Origin: DATIRA01 sp964553405
GTDB taxonomy: Bacteria; Pseudomonadota; Gammaproteobacteria; Steroidobacterales; Steroidobacteraceae
Direction of reading: 5' to 3'
Assembly: GCA_964553405.1 (NCBI GenBank)
Contig: CAZKLS010000096.1
Location: 1-10,700, forward strand
Length of the DNA: 10,700 nucleotides
Positions within the stretch are counted from its first letter, which is position 1; every line of letters begins with the position of its first letter. This document shows, piece after piece, positions 1 through 6,841 of this stretch. The notes beneath the pieces are model-generated. The model did not search any database. It was not told where the DNA came from and saw only the letters and a list, made by a program, of their open reading frames with translations. The position numbers were made by a program, and so were the translations under genes.

Positions 1-1864
1 GCGTCACGCCGTCTTCCTTCATCACGTCCTGGTAGGCCGTGGTCATCAGCGCGGATTTCGCGATTGCAGCCGACCAGTCCGGATGCGCCTGCTTCAAGAG
101 TGCAAATGCACCCGCGACGTGCGGGCTCGACATCGAGGTCCCCGCGATCGCCGCGAACAACTCACCCGGCACGCCACCCGGATCCGGGAACGGCGACCAT
201 CCGGCGAGGATCTGCACGCCCGGACCGGTGATGTCCGGCTTGATCAGGTCCGCCGACAGTCGATTCGGACCGCGCGAGGAGAACGATGCCATGACCGGCG
301 CATCCACCATGACCTTGTCGCCACTGACGATCATCGCCGTCGCGCCGGCGCCGGCGCTGGCGATGTAGCCCTTGATGGCCAGCCCGTCGGTATTGTTCAC
401 GTGCACGCCGGGTACCCAATGCGTGTCAGTGTTCAGGTCCTGCGCGTCACTGGTGTTGTAGAGCACGAGGCCCAGCCCGCCGGCCAGGTACACGGCATAG
501 CCCTTCGCGACGCGCGCATAGATACCGCGCTTGCAGAGCACGATCTTGCCGGCGACCACGGCCGGATTCAGCGACCCGGGTGCGCAAAGCTCATCGCCCG
601 CGTCCGCCGCATCCACCAGCGGCAGCATCGTCGTGCCGGCGGTGATCGAGGCTCCGGTGTAGGAAGACCCGTCGCCGAGCTCGGCCGCCCCCTGGAAGAA
701 GCGCGGCTGCGTGCTGGCGCCGACGCTGGTCAGCCACGGCACAGACGCCGGGCCGCCGGTCGTCGCCGGACCCGGGCCACTGTTGCCATTCGAGGTCGCG
801 ACGAACACGCCCGCATCGGCCGCGAACAGGAACGCGATCTCGTCCGCGCCGACGGAGAACGAGGCGCTGCCGATCGAGTAGTTGATCACGTCCACGCCGT
901 CGGCCACCGCCTGGTCGATCGCGGCGGTGAGATCCGAGGTGAAGCCGCCGAGGTTGCCGAGGCCCTTGTAGGCGATCACGCGCGCGCGCGGCGCGATGCC
1001 CGAGATCATGCCGCGCGGCACGCCGAGCACTGACGCATCGACGTAGCGGTTGCCCGCGGCAGTCGAGGCCGTATGCGTGCCGTGGCCGTTGTCGTCGCGG
1101 GCCGAGTCGAACTCGTCAGCATCCGCACCGATCAATGCGCGATAGGTGGCCAGCATCTGCCTCGCACCCAGCAGCTTGTTGTTGCAGGTGAACGGCGCAT
1201 CGGCCGGGTTGTGGGCCGTATTGCCGAACTCGCAGGGCAGACCCGCATACTCCGGCAGGTAGTCGTACGTGCCGTCGTCGGCGAAGCTCGGATGCTCCGG
1301 CCAGATGCCGTCGTCGATGATGCCGACCACGACGTTCTCGCCAGTGTAGTGGACCGACCAGGGCTCGCCCCCGCCGTCGAGGCCGAGGAAGGTCGGGCTC
1401 GCGTCGGTCGTCCGGTAGCGCCACTCGTCGGGCAGGACCATCCTGACGCCCGGAGCGCGTGCGAGTTCGTTGGCCTGGTCGAGGCTCATCTTCGCCGCGA
1501 AGCCGTTCAACGCCATCGTGTACGACTGCAGTTTCTTGCCCGTCGACACGCCCGCGCGTGCCAGCGCCTTGTCCTGGCTCTGCTCGAGCAGGCGGGCATA
1601 TTTCTTCACGTGCGCGCTGTTGGGATTGAGCTTCTTGCCCTTGCCGGGCTTCGTCGCGGCGTAGCCCTCGATGCCGCCCTCGTAGGCGACGGCGGGATCG
1701 AAGTCCATGATCGCGATGTAGACGCCGTTGGCGGACTTCGTCACTCCGGCGGCCTGCTGCTTCGCTGTCGCGACCGCGCCTCCGGGTGCAGCGTAGGCTG
1801 CGGGCGGCGCGCCGAGTACGACGGCTACCGCGAGCGCAGCGGCGAGTGTTGCGTTTCTGAGCAT
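1..1864 (-). CDS. secreted subtilisin-like S8 serine peptidase with PA domain (3' end cut by window edge)
   Basis: An exported subtilase that hydrolyses proteins outside the cytoplasm. About 621 codons are visible and the C-terminus runs off the window. The start at 1864 is supported by an AAGGGAG ribosome site about 8 nt upstream and by a signal peptide ending in AYA at residues 23-25. An I9-like propeptide follows (about 47-150). The catalytic triad is complete: Asp184 in GIIDDGIW, His261 in HGTHTAST and Ser577 in GTSMSSPHVAG. The oxyanion-hole Asn is N361 in GNSGPG. The long His-Ser spacing comes from an inserted protease-associated domain, about 395-520, with KIVLCKRG and GLGLVLYN segments. 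FSSRGPN after the insert is typical of PA-containing subtilases. Family members often carry further C-terminal domains, which would lie outside this window. The gene is divergent from the small-ORF/glgP unit. Its substrate cannot be read from the sequence. Confidence 0.96.
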   Translation of the reverse strand, partial: MLRNATLAAALAVAVVLGAPPAAYAAPGGAVATAKQQAAGVTKSANGVYIAIMDFDPAVAYEGGIEGYAATKPGKGKKLNPNSAHVKKYARLLEQSQDKALARAGVSTGKKLQSYTMALNGFAAKMSLDQANELARAPGVRMVLPDEWRYRTTDASPTFLGLDGGGEPWSVHYTGENVVVGIIDDGIWPEHPSFADDGTYDYLPEYAGLPCEFGNTAHNPADAPFTCNNKLLGARQMLATYRALIGADADEFDSARDDNGHGTHTASTAAGNRYVDASVLGVPRGMISGIAPRARVIAYKGLGNLGGFTSDLTAAIDQAVADGVDVINYSIGSASFSVGADEIAFLFAADAGVFVATSNGNSGPGPATTGGPASVPWLTSVGASTQPRFFQGAAELGDGSSYTGASITAGTTMLPLVDAADAGDELCAPGSLNPAVVAGKIVLCKRGIYARVAKGYAVYLAGGLGLVLYNTSDAQDLNTDTHWVPGVHVNNTDGLAIKGYIASAGAGATAMIVSGDKVMVDAPVMASFSSRGPNRLSADLIKPDITGPGVQILAGWSPFPDPGGVPGELFAAIAGTSMSSPHVAGAFALLKQAHPDWSAAIAKSALMTTAYQDVMKEDGVT

Positions 1865-2099
1865 GATGTACTCCCTTCCCTTGCGGGTTTCTCGTTCGAA
1901 ACCGACTCCAGCGCCGCTGGGCGTGTGGGCCGTCGGGTTTCGCTTGCGGTTCGCGCTGGCGCGCGCACCGTCGTGCAGCGGTCTCCGGTGAGGCACCGGA
2001 CCACCGCCGAAGCGATCGATGAATCCTGGAAGTTTTCTGTGCGACGGATCTGCCCGCCGGGCGGGGCAGGCTGCTGGAAGGACTCTGGAGCCGGACCGG

Positions 2100-2154
2100 C
2101 TGTGGCGGAAAATCGCACGTCCACGCTGCGGCTCCCGCCACAGATCGCGGGAGC
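2100..2154. repeat. two overlapping, mutually exclusive inverted repeats
   Basis: CTGTGGCGG (2100-2108) is perfectly complementary to CCGCCACAG (2135-2143), with a 26-nt loop. GCTCCCGC (2131-2138) is perfectly complementary to GCGGGAGC (2147-2154), with an 8-nt loop. The two stems share 2135-2138, so they cannot both form fully. Either could form in a transcript of either strand; on the minus strand they would sit in the far 5' leader of the S8 peptidase gene. They could also be a decayed REP-like palindrome. Confidence 0.5.
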
Positions 2155-2279
2155 GACACGGCACGAGCCTTTGTCGCCCGGGGTGGGCATTCCCCTGCAG
2201 CCCCTCCCTGATCCAATCGTCTGCCGCCAGTGCAGCGGCTAACGGAAAAACCATACGCCTCGCGCGCACGGCGGTAAAC

Positions 2280-2296
2280 ACTTAGTTGACATAAGT
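2280..2296. promoter_or_regulatory. candidate operator/promoter palindrome ACTTA-N7-TAAGT
   Basis: The sequence ACTTAGTTGACATAAGT has 5-bp inverted arms around a core that contains a consensus TTGACA hexamer (2286-2291). It lies in an A/T-richer patch unlike its surroundings. No good -10 hexamer sits 16-18 bp downstream on the plus strand, so it looks more like an operator than a complete promoter. The evidence is weak. Confidence 0.25.
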
Positions 2297-2333
2297 CCGG
2301 CCTGCGGGCAGGCATCGTCACGGCCGACCCATA

Positions 2334-2349
2334 TGTGAAATCGCTCACA
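2334..2349. promoter_or_regulatory. CRP/Vfr/Clp-type binding site (perfect TGTGA-N6-TCACA)
   Basis: TGTGAAATCGCTCACA has both half-sites of the cAMP receptor protein consensus with the canonical 6-bp spacer. It is centred at 2341.5. A -10-like TAGCCT lies at 2369-2374, which implies a transcription start near 2381 and places the box about -40, close to the class II activator position (-41.5). The ATG of the small ORF at 2411 would then have a leader of about 30 nt. The match is seen in the sequence; which CRP-family regulator binds it is inference. Confidence 0.75.
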
Positions 2350-2368
2350 CTTCCGCGTCGCTCGACGC

Positions 2369-2374
2369 TAGCCT
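2369..2374 (+). promoter_or_regulatory. candidate -10 element of CRP-dependent promoter
   Basis: TAGCCT keeps the TA...T positions of a -10 hexamer. No consensus -35 lies at the expected spacing; that position is occupied by the CRP-like box. This is how class II CRP-dependent promoters look. The implied leader is A-rich and unstructured (ACAACAACAAG). Confidence 0.4.
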
Positions 2375-2410
2375 CGAAGTGCAGAACAACAACAAGACGG
2401 AGGTCGCGTC

Positions 2411-2587
2411 ATGGGTCCATTCCATGCAACGAAACGCCACTCCTCGGGCACGCCGTCAGCCATGCGCAGGGCAGCCGGTCTGCTGGCGACGAAGTCCCTG
2501 ATCTTCTACCTGCTCGCAGTGGCAGCGCAGAGGCTCTGGCTGGTCCTCAACTCGGACGTCACGGAGTTGTTCCAGCGTCCGTTGTGA
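2411..2587 (+). CDS. small membrane-peptide gene, 58 aa, unknown function
   Basis: This 58-codon frame has an excellent ribosome site: ACGGAGGT ending about 7 nt before the ATG, after an unstructured A-rich leader and a CRP-like box 70 nt upstream. The product starts MGPFHATKRH, has a basic N-terminal part (K8, R9, R19, R20), then a hydrophobic stretch at about 23-47 (LLATKSLIFYLLAV and RLWLVLN). It ends in a short polar tail, TELFQRPL. This suggests a single-pass or membrane-surface peptide with cytoplasmic N-terminus, or a translated leader. It matches no family I recognise. glgP follows 136 nt later in the same direction with no clear terminator between, so co-transcription is possible. 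The case for it being real rests on the ribosome site and promoter, not on homology. Confidence 0.6.
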   Translation: MGPFHATKRHSSGTPSAMRRAAGLLATKSLIFYLLAVAAQRLWLVLNSDVTELFQRPL

Positions 2588-2658
2588 ACCGGCCGGGTCG
2601 CATGCCTGGACGACGCCGCTTACGCACTAGCCCGGAATCCGGCGGGCACCGTCGCGCG

Positions 2659-2664
2659 TAAAAT
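2659..2664 (+). promoter_or_regulatory. weak candidate -10 element upstream of glgP
   Basis: TAAAAT is five of six to the TATAAT consensus and lies 60 nt before the glgP ATG in otherwise GC-rich sequence. No matching -35 hexamer is visible at 16-18 bp upstream, so glgP may instead be read from the promoter before the small ORF. Confidence 0.25.
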
Positions 2665-2723
2665 TGTGCTGATGCGGCTCCCGTCGATCGGGGCGCCGCA
2701 GTCATCGACCGTGGAGGCGCGGC

Positions 2724-5252
2724 ATGCCCAGGATCGGTGCTCACCCGATGCTCACGTTCCTGCCGCCAGCGCTGGCACCGCTGGCGGACCTGGCCTGCGA
2801 CCTGCGCTGGAGCTGGAACCACTCGACCGACGTGCTCTGGCAGTCCATCGACGCCGCGGTCTGGAGCCGCACCCACAACCCCGTGCTGGTGCTGCGGAAC
2901 GCATCGCGCGACCGCATCGCCGAGCTCGCCGCCGATCCACAGTTCACGCAGCAGCTCGCTGCCGCGGAGGCGGACCGTCAGGACTACCTCACGCGGCCGG
3001 CATGGTTCGAGCAGCAGCACGCGGACGGCCGCGCGCCGCGGATCGCCTACTTCAGCATGGAGTACGGCATCACCGATGCGCTGCCGCTGTACTCCGGCGG
3101 CCTCGGCGTCCTCGCGGGCGACCACCTGAAGACCGCCAGCGACCTCGGCGTGCCGCTGGTCGCGGTCGGGCTGCTGTACGGCCAGGGCTATTTCCGCCAG
3201 CTGATCGACGCGCAGGGCTGGCAGATCGAGCTCTACCCGACCAACTCGCCCTATTCGCTGCCCGTGCGACCGATACGCGAGAACGGCGGCGCGCCGCTGA
3301 AGGTGACGATCAACCTGCCCGGGCGCGAGCTGCTGCTCAGGGCCTGGCATGCGAGCGTGGGGCGCGTCCAGCTCTACCTGCTCGACAGCGACGATCCGCT
3401 CAACAGCCCCGCGGACCGCGGCATCACGGGCCAGTTGTACGGCGGCGACCTCGAAACCCGGTTCATGCAGGAGATCGTGCTCGGTTTCGGCGGCTGGCAA
3501 CTGCTCGAGCAGATGGGCGTGGAGGTGGAGGTCTGTCACCTGAACGAGGGGCACGCGGCGTTCGTGACGCTCGAGCGCGCGAGGCGCTTCATGGCGACCC
3601 ACGAAGTGGCGTTCTGGGAAGCCCTCTGGGCCACGCGCGCCGGCAACGTCTTCACGACGCACACGCCGGTCGCGGCCGCGTTCGACACCTTCCCGCGCTT
3701 CCTGCTGGAGAAATACGGGCGCGATTACGCCGGGGCGCTCGGCATCGGCGCCGAGCAGCTGCTGGGCCTCGGGCGCCGCGACCCGGACGACCTCGGCGAG
3801 CCCTTCAACATGGCTTATCTCGCGGCACGCGGCTGCGCCCGGATGAACGGCGTGAGCCGCCTGCACGGGGAAGTGAGCCGTCGCATCTTCGCATCGCTCT
3901 ATCCCCGCTGGCCCGAGCGCGAGGTGCCGGTGTCGCACGTGACCAATGCCGTCCACGTGCCGACCTGGGACTCGCCGTGGGCCGACCGGTTGTGGACCGA
4001 AGCCTGTGGCAAGGAGCGCTGGCTGGGCAACCTGCGGGAGTTGCGCGCGACGATAGAGCGGATCGACGACGCCGAGCTGTGGAGCTTCCGGGCCCGCCAG
4101 CGCAGCGACCTCGTCGACTACGCCCGCGAGCGGCTGACCCAGCAGCTGGCGCAGCGCGGCGCGGCCCGGGAGTGGATCAGCGCGGCACGCGACGTGCTGG
4201 ACCCGAACGTGCTCACGCTCGGATTCGCGCGGCGCTTCACCGAGTACAAGCGACCCGACCTGCTGCTGGCGGACACGGACCGCCTGCTGCGGCTGCTGAA
4301 CTCCCGCGACACCCCGGTGCAGCTGATCGTCGCGGGCAAGGCGCATCCGCACGACGACGTCGGCAAGCGCGCGCTGCAGCGCTGGGCTCAGCTCGCGAAC
4401 CGCAGCGACATCCGCGGCCGCGTCGTGCTGATCGAGGACTACGACATGACGCTCGCACAGAAGCTGGTGCAGGGCGTTGACGTCTGGATCAACACGCCGC
4501 GGCGTCCCTGGGAGGCGAGCGGCACCAGCGGCATGAAGGTGCTGGTGAACGGTGGACTGAACCTGTCGGAACTCGACGGGTGGTGGGCGGAGGCCTGGTC
4601 GGACGAAGTGGGCTGGGCGCTCGGCGACGGCGCGGAGCATGCCGAGCCGGGCTGGGACGCTCACGAGGCGGCAGCGCTCTATGAGTTGCTCGAACGGCAG
4701 GTCGTGCCCGATTTCTACCAGCGCGATGCCGAAGGCATACCGACCGCATGGGTCCAGCGGATCCGGGCCAGCATGTCGCAGCTGACGCCGCAGTTCAGCA
4801 GCAACCGGATGCTGGCTGAGTATGTCGAGCGGATGTACCTGCCGGCGGCCGCGGATCACCGGGAACGCGCTGCCGACCGGGCAATGCTGGCCCGCGAGCT
4901 GCGCAGCTGGCTGCACGAGCTGCACCACCACTGGCAGGAGATTCACTGGGGGCGCTGCGAGATCCGCGGCACGCCCGAAGGGCTCACGGCGACGGTGCAG
5001 GTGTACCTCGGGAACCTGCCGGTCGACGCGGTCCGGCTGGAGCTGTACGCAGACCCGACCGACGACCACGACCGCGAGTTGCTGACCCTCGATCGCCGCG
5101 ATCCGCTGCCGGGCGCACTGAACGGCTACACCTTCGCAGGGGAGTTTCGCACGACGCGCGCAGCGGACGACTTCACGCCGCGCGTCGTACCGTTCTACCG
5201 CACGGCCGCCGTGCCGGAGGAGGCGCGGTTCATCCGCTGGTTCCCGGACTAG
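2724..5252 (+). CDS. glgP: alpha-glucan (glycogen/maltodextrin) phosphorylase, GT35 family
   Basis: A cytoplasmic PLP-dependent enzyme that phosphorolyses alpha-1,4-glucans to glucose 1-phosphate, feeding glycogen or maltodextrin breakdown. At 842 aa it has the length of the DUF3417-containing alpha-glucan phosphorylase branch. The N-terminal DUF3417-like region covers about 12-95 (LRWSWNHSTDVLW), and the phosphorylase domain opens with YFSMEYG (109-115) and YSGGLGVLAGDH (123-134). FARRFTEYKRPD (501-512) carries the conserved Arg504 and Lys509 near the phosphate site. The PLP lysine is K605 in EASGTSGMK. GGAGG lies 6 nt before the ATG at 2724; the next in-frame ATG (2748) lacks a ribosome site. 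No other glg or mal gene is nearby. A small ORF and a CRP-like box lie upstream, and a GC hairpin overlaps the stop. The family call is certain; the preferred glucan substrate is not. Confidence 0.96.
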   Translation: MPRIGAHPMLTFLPPALAPLADLACDLRWSWNHSTDVLWQSIDAAVWSRTHNPVLVLRNASRDRIAELAADPQFTQQLAAAEADRQDYLTRPAWFEQQHADGRAPRIAYFSMEYGITDALPLYSGGLGVLAGDHLKTASDLGVPLVAVGLLYGQGYFRQLIDAQGWQIELYPTNSPYSLPVRPIRENGGAPLKVTINLPGRELLLRAWHASVGRVQLYLLDSDDPLNSPADRGITGQLYGGDLETRFMQEIVLGFGGWQLLEQMGVEVEVCHLNEGHAAFVTLERARRFMATHEVAFWEALWATRAGNVFTTHTPVAAAFDTFPRFLLEKYGRDYAGALGIGAEQLLGLGRRDPDDLGEPFNMAYLAARGCARMNGVSRLHGEVSRRIFASLYPRWPEREVPVSHVTNAVHVPTWDSPWADRLWTEACGKERWLGNLRELRATIERIDDAELWSFRARQRSDLVDYARERLTQQLAQRGAAREWISAARDVLDPNVLTLGFARRFTEYKRPDLLLADTDRLLRLLNSRDTPVQLIVAGKAHPHDDVGKRALQRWAQLANRSDIRGRVVLIEDYDMTLAQKLVQGVDVWINTPRRPWEASGTSGMKVLVNGGLNLSELDGWWAEAWSDEVGWALGDGAEHAEPGWDAHEAAALYELLERQVVPDFYQRDAEGIPTAWVQRIRASMSQLTPQFSSNRMLAEYVERMYLPAAADHRERAADRAMLARELRSWLHELHHHWQEIHWGRCEIRGTPEGLTATVQVYLGNLPVDAVRLELYADPTDDHDRELLTLDRRDPLPGALNGYTFAGEFRTTRAADDFTPRVVPFYRTAAVPEEARFIRWFPD

Positions 5253-5269
5253 GCGGCGGCTGCGCCGCC
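5252..5269. terminator. GC-rich hairpin between convergent glgP and SDR genes
   Basis: GGCGGCG-GCTG-CGCCGCC forms a perfect 7-bp stem with a 4-nt loop, beginning at the last base of the glgP stop codon. No T-run follows on either strand, so it may be a weak or Rho-assisted terminator. The 64-bp gap to the SDR stop holds no gene. Confidence 0.4.
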
Positions 5270-5316
5270 CGACCGTTCGGGCGTGATCCCGGCCGCCGCT
5301 GGTGCGCTGCTGCTGA

Positions 5317-6156
5317 TCAGGGCTCGAGGCGATCGAGCCCGAAAGCCTTCACGAGCTTGCTGTCGAACATCGCCGCGGGCAGCAGTCGCTTCAGCAGCGG
5401 CAGCCGGAAGCTGTTCCTGCCGCCGCGGATGACCCGCGGTGGCGGGCTCTTCAGCAGCGCATCGACGACGGGCCGCACGAATTCGTCGGCCGGTGTCGCG
5501 CCCTGCTGGCCCGCCTGGGCGCGCGCCCGGATGCCGCTTTCGACGCCGCGGTAAATGGAGCCTTCGGGCAGTCGGATCGCTTCCTCCGCGTGCTGGCCGA
5601 AACTCGACCGCACGCCACCGGGCTGGATCGTGACGACCGCGATGCCGAACGGCGCGAGTTCCATCCGCAGCGCATCCGACATCGAGTGAATCGCCGCCTT
5701 GCTCGCACAGTAGGCGGCCGCGAACGGCGTCGTGAACAGGCCGACGATGCTGCCCACGTTGGCCACGACCGCGGAGCCCTCGCCGGTGACGGCCGCACGC
5801 AGCAGCGGCAGCGCGGCACGCGTCACGGCGACCGGCGCGATCACGTTCGTCTCGAACTGGCGGCGAAGATCCTCGCGGGTCAGGTCCACGACGGCACCGA
5901 CCTGCGAGAAGCCGGCGTTGTTGACCAGCATGTCCAGGTGCCCCATCTCGCCGGCCACTGTCTCGACGGCACGGGCAATCGACGCGTCGTCGTTGACGTC
6001 GAGCTCGAGGCCGTGAATGCCCTCGCCTTCGAGTGGCGCCAGTGACTCGCGGCGCCGGGCGGTCGCGTAGACACGGTGTCCTCGTTGCGCGAACTCGCGC
6101 GCCATCGCGGCGCCGATCCCGCTCGAGCAGCCGGTGATCAGGATGGTCTTCTGCAT
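5317..6156 (-). CDS. classical short-chain dehydrogenase/reductase (SDR)
   Basis: A 279-aa soluble NAD(P)-dependent oxidoreductase with a single Rossmann domain. The cofactor loop is TGCSSGIG (8-15). Basic residues after the second strand (ATARRR, 31-36) favour NADPH over NADH. Asp53 (ELDVND) and NNAG (79-82) are in place. The catalytic tetrad is complete: Asn104, Ser136, Tyr149 and Lys153 (YCASK). The PGGVRSSF segment after strand 6 and the C-terminal RGGRNSFRLPLLKRLLP resemble the group of SDRs often annotated as ketoreductase/retinol-dehydrogenase-like. The substrate cannot be assigned. The ATG at 6156 has a modest AAGG ribosome site. The gene is convergent with glgP and divergent from the secreted protein at 6293. 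Confidence 0.94.
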   Translation of the reverse strand: MQKTILITGCSSGIGAAMAREFAQRGHRVYATARRRESLAPLEGEGIHGLELDVNDDASIARAVETVAGEMGHLDMLVNNAGFSQVGAVVDLTREDLRRQFETNVIAPVAVTRAALPLLRAAVTGEGSAVVANVGSIVGLFTTPFAAAYCASKAAIHSMSDALRMELAPFGIAVVTIQPGGVRSSFGQHAEEAIRLPEGSIYRGVESGIRARAQAGQQGATPADEFVRPVVDALLKSPPPRVIRGGRNSFRLPLLKRLLPAAMFDSKLVKAFGLDRLEP

Positions 6157-6217
6157 TTGTTCGCCTTCACTTAATACGAATTGTGCACTCGCGGTCGTTT
6201 GCCTAAGTTCTCAATGA

Positions 6218-6255
6218 GGCGTCCGCCACGGTGGTGAGACTGCCGGGTGGACGCC
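6218..6255. repeat. inverted repeat in the SDR/secreted-protein divergent region
   Basis: GGCGTCC (6218-6224) is complementary to GGACGCC (6249-6255) across 24 nt; an inner CCAC-G-GTGG element (6226-6234) lies within. It is in the 136-bp divergent gap and in the probable 5' leader of the 6293 gene. It could be an operator or leader hairpin. The rest of the gap shows no strong promoter. Confidence 0.35.
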
Positions 6256-6292
6256 CGCTCTGTCGACATTATGTTCAAACAGGGAGGCGAAA

Positions 6293-6742
6293 ATGCGTTA
6301 CCTGGCAACGAGTCTGATCACCGGGCTGCTGGCCTCTGGCGTGGCCCTCGCCGGCGTTCCCGACCTGACCGGAGGCTGGTCGGGCGGCGGCACGTCGATC
6401 CTGCCCGACGGGACCCTCGTCGAGAGCACGATAACACTCTGCGTCGATCACCAGAGCGAAGGCCTGTTCGCGGGCGTCGCGCTCTCGTACAACTACTATC
6501 CGGATGGATCGGTCGCGGAACAGCTGGTGTTCGGCACCGGTTACATCGACCGCGACAAGACGGTCACGGCGGCCTTCTCCCCGCCCCCGGGGATGCTGCC
6601 GTTCCCGCTGCTGGCGCTGTTCGACGGCAAGTGGACCGGCAATGGCATTGCCGGAGTCGTGCGTGACCCCAGCGACGGCGGTACCAGCGCGATCTGGTTC
6701 TCACGCGATCCCGACGTCGAGTGCCCGTTCGAGCTGCCGTGA
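6293..6742 (+). CDS. small secreted beta-rich protein, unknown function
   Basis: A 149-aa exported protein. GGGAGG lies 5 nt before the ATG. The first 20 residues are a typical signal peptide ending ALA, so the mature protein starts at GVPDL. The rest is short alternating hydrophobic and Gly/Asp/Thr-rich segments, as in small beta-barrels or sandwiches. Two similar W-G motifs occur near either end, GGWSGGGTS (27-35) and KWTGNGIAG (113-121). A single pair of cysteines (C50, C144) could form a disulfide in the periplasm. The pattern vaguely recalls avidin or lipocalin-like barrels, but no family is recognised. A frame starting at 6247 on the same strand is a shadow without signal peptide. The gene is monocistronic and ends 45 bp before a hairpin terminator. 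Confidence 0.82.
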   Translation: MRYLATSLITGLLASGVALAGVPDLTGGWSGGGTSILPDGTLVESTITLCVDHQSEGLFAGVALSYNYYPDGSVAEQLVFGTGYIDRDKTVTAAFSPPPGMLPFPLLALFDGKWTGNGIAGVVRDPSDGGTSAIWFSRDPDVECPFELP

Positions 6743-6787
6743 CCTGATTGCGCGTTGATCGCGCAGCCATCAACCGGCCAGACAGAC

Positions 6788-6811
6788 AGAGCCCGGCGCG
6801 AGCCGGGCTCT
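6788..6811. terminator. bidirectional intrinsic terminator
   Basis: AGAGCCCGGC-GCGA-GCCGGGCTCT is a perfect 10-bp stem capped by a GNRA-type tetraloop. It lies between the convergent secreted-protein gene and the M20 peptidase gene. The plus tail is TCGTC; the minus tail is GTCTGTCTGG. Neither is a strong T-run, but the position 45 bp and 31 bp from the two stops fits a shared terminator. Confidence 0.7.
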
Positions 6812-6841
6812 TCGTCATGGCGCTGCCGCTTGCGCGGCCGC

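Larger units (their letters stand above)
1865..2333. other. long divergent intergenic region with inverted repeats
   Basis: This stretch separates the S8 peptidase start from the CRP-like box. Reading frames cross it but lack ribosome sites and recognisable protein character. A short perfect hairpin lies at 1984-2000 (TCCGGTG-AGG-CACCGGA). A stem with a bulge surrounds 2051-2069 (TGCCCGC/GCGGGGCA), and overlapping inverted repeats lie at 2100-2154. On the minus strand most of it would be promoter and 5' leader of the S8 gene. No convincing -35/-10 pair for that gene was found. Confidence 0.6.

Noticed and set aside
1825..2190. 121-codon minus-strand frame upstream of and overlapping the S8 start
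   Set aside because: There is no ribosome site and it is Arg/Ser/Pro-rich. It overlaps the S8 signal peptide in another frame and lies across inverted repeats.
2220..2300. Possible integron relic: minus-strand TYVN next to a GCGGCTAAC motif, recalling an integrase N-terminus and an attC end
   Set aside because: Only a few residues agree, a stop follows at once, and the attC core consensus is not met. It is a chance resemblance.
1073..2348. 389- and 410-codon frames over the S8 gene and its upstream region
   Set aside because: They are out of frame with, or antisense to, the S8 peptidase and have low-complexity Arg/Ala composition. They are shadow frames.
2559..5069. 836-codon open frame on the minus strand opposite glgP
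   Set aside because: It is the antisense mirror of a high-GC gene. It is Arg/Ala/Val/Gln-rich with no domain, no ribosome site and no signal, while the plus strand encodes an unmistakable GT35 enzyme.
6799..6841. Small gene between the convergent secreted-protein and M20 genes
   Set aside because: There is only room for the terminator; no start with a ribosome site is present.
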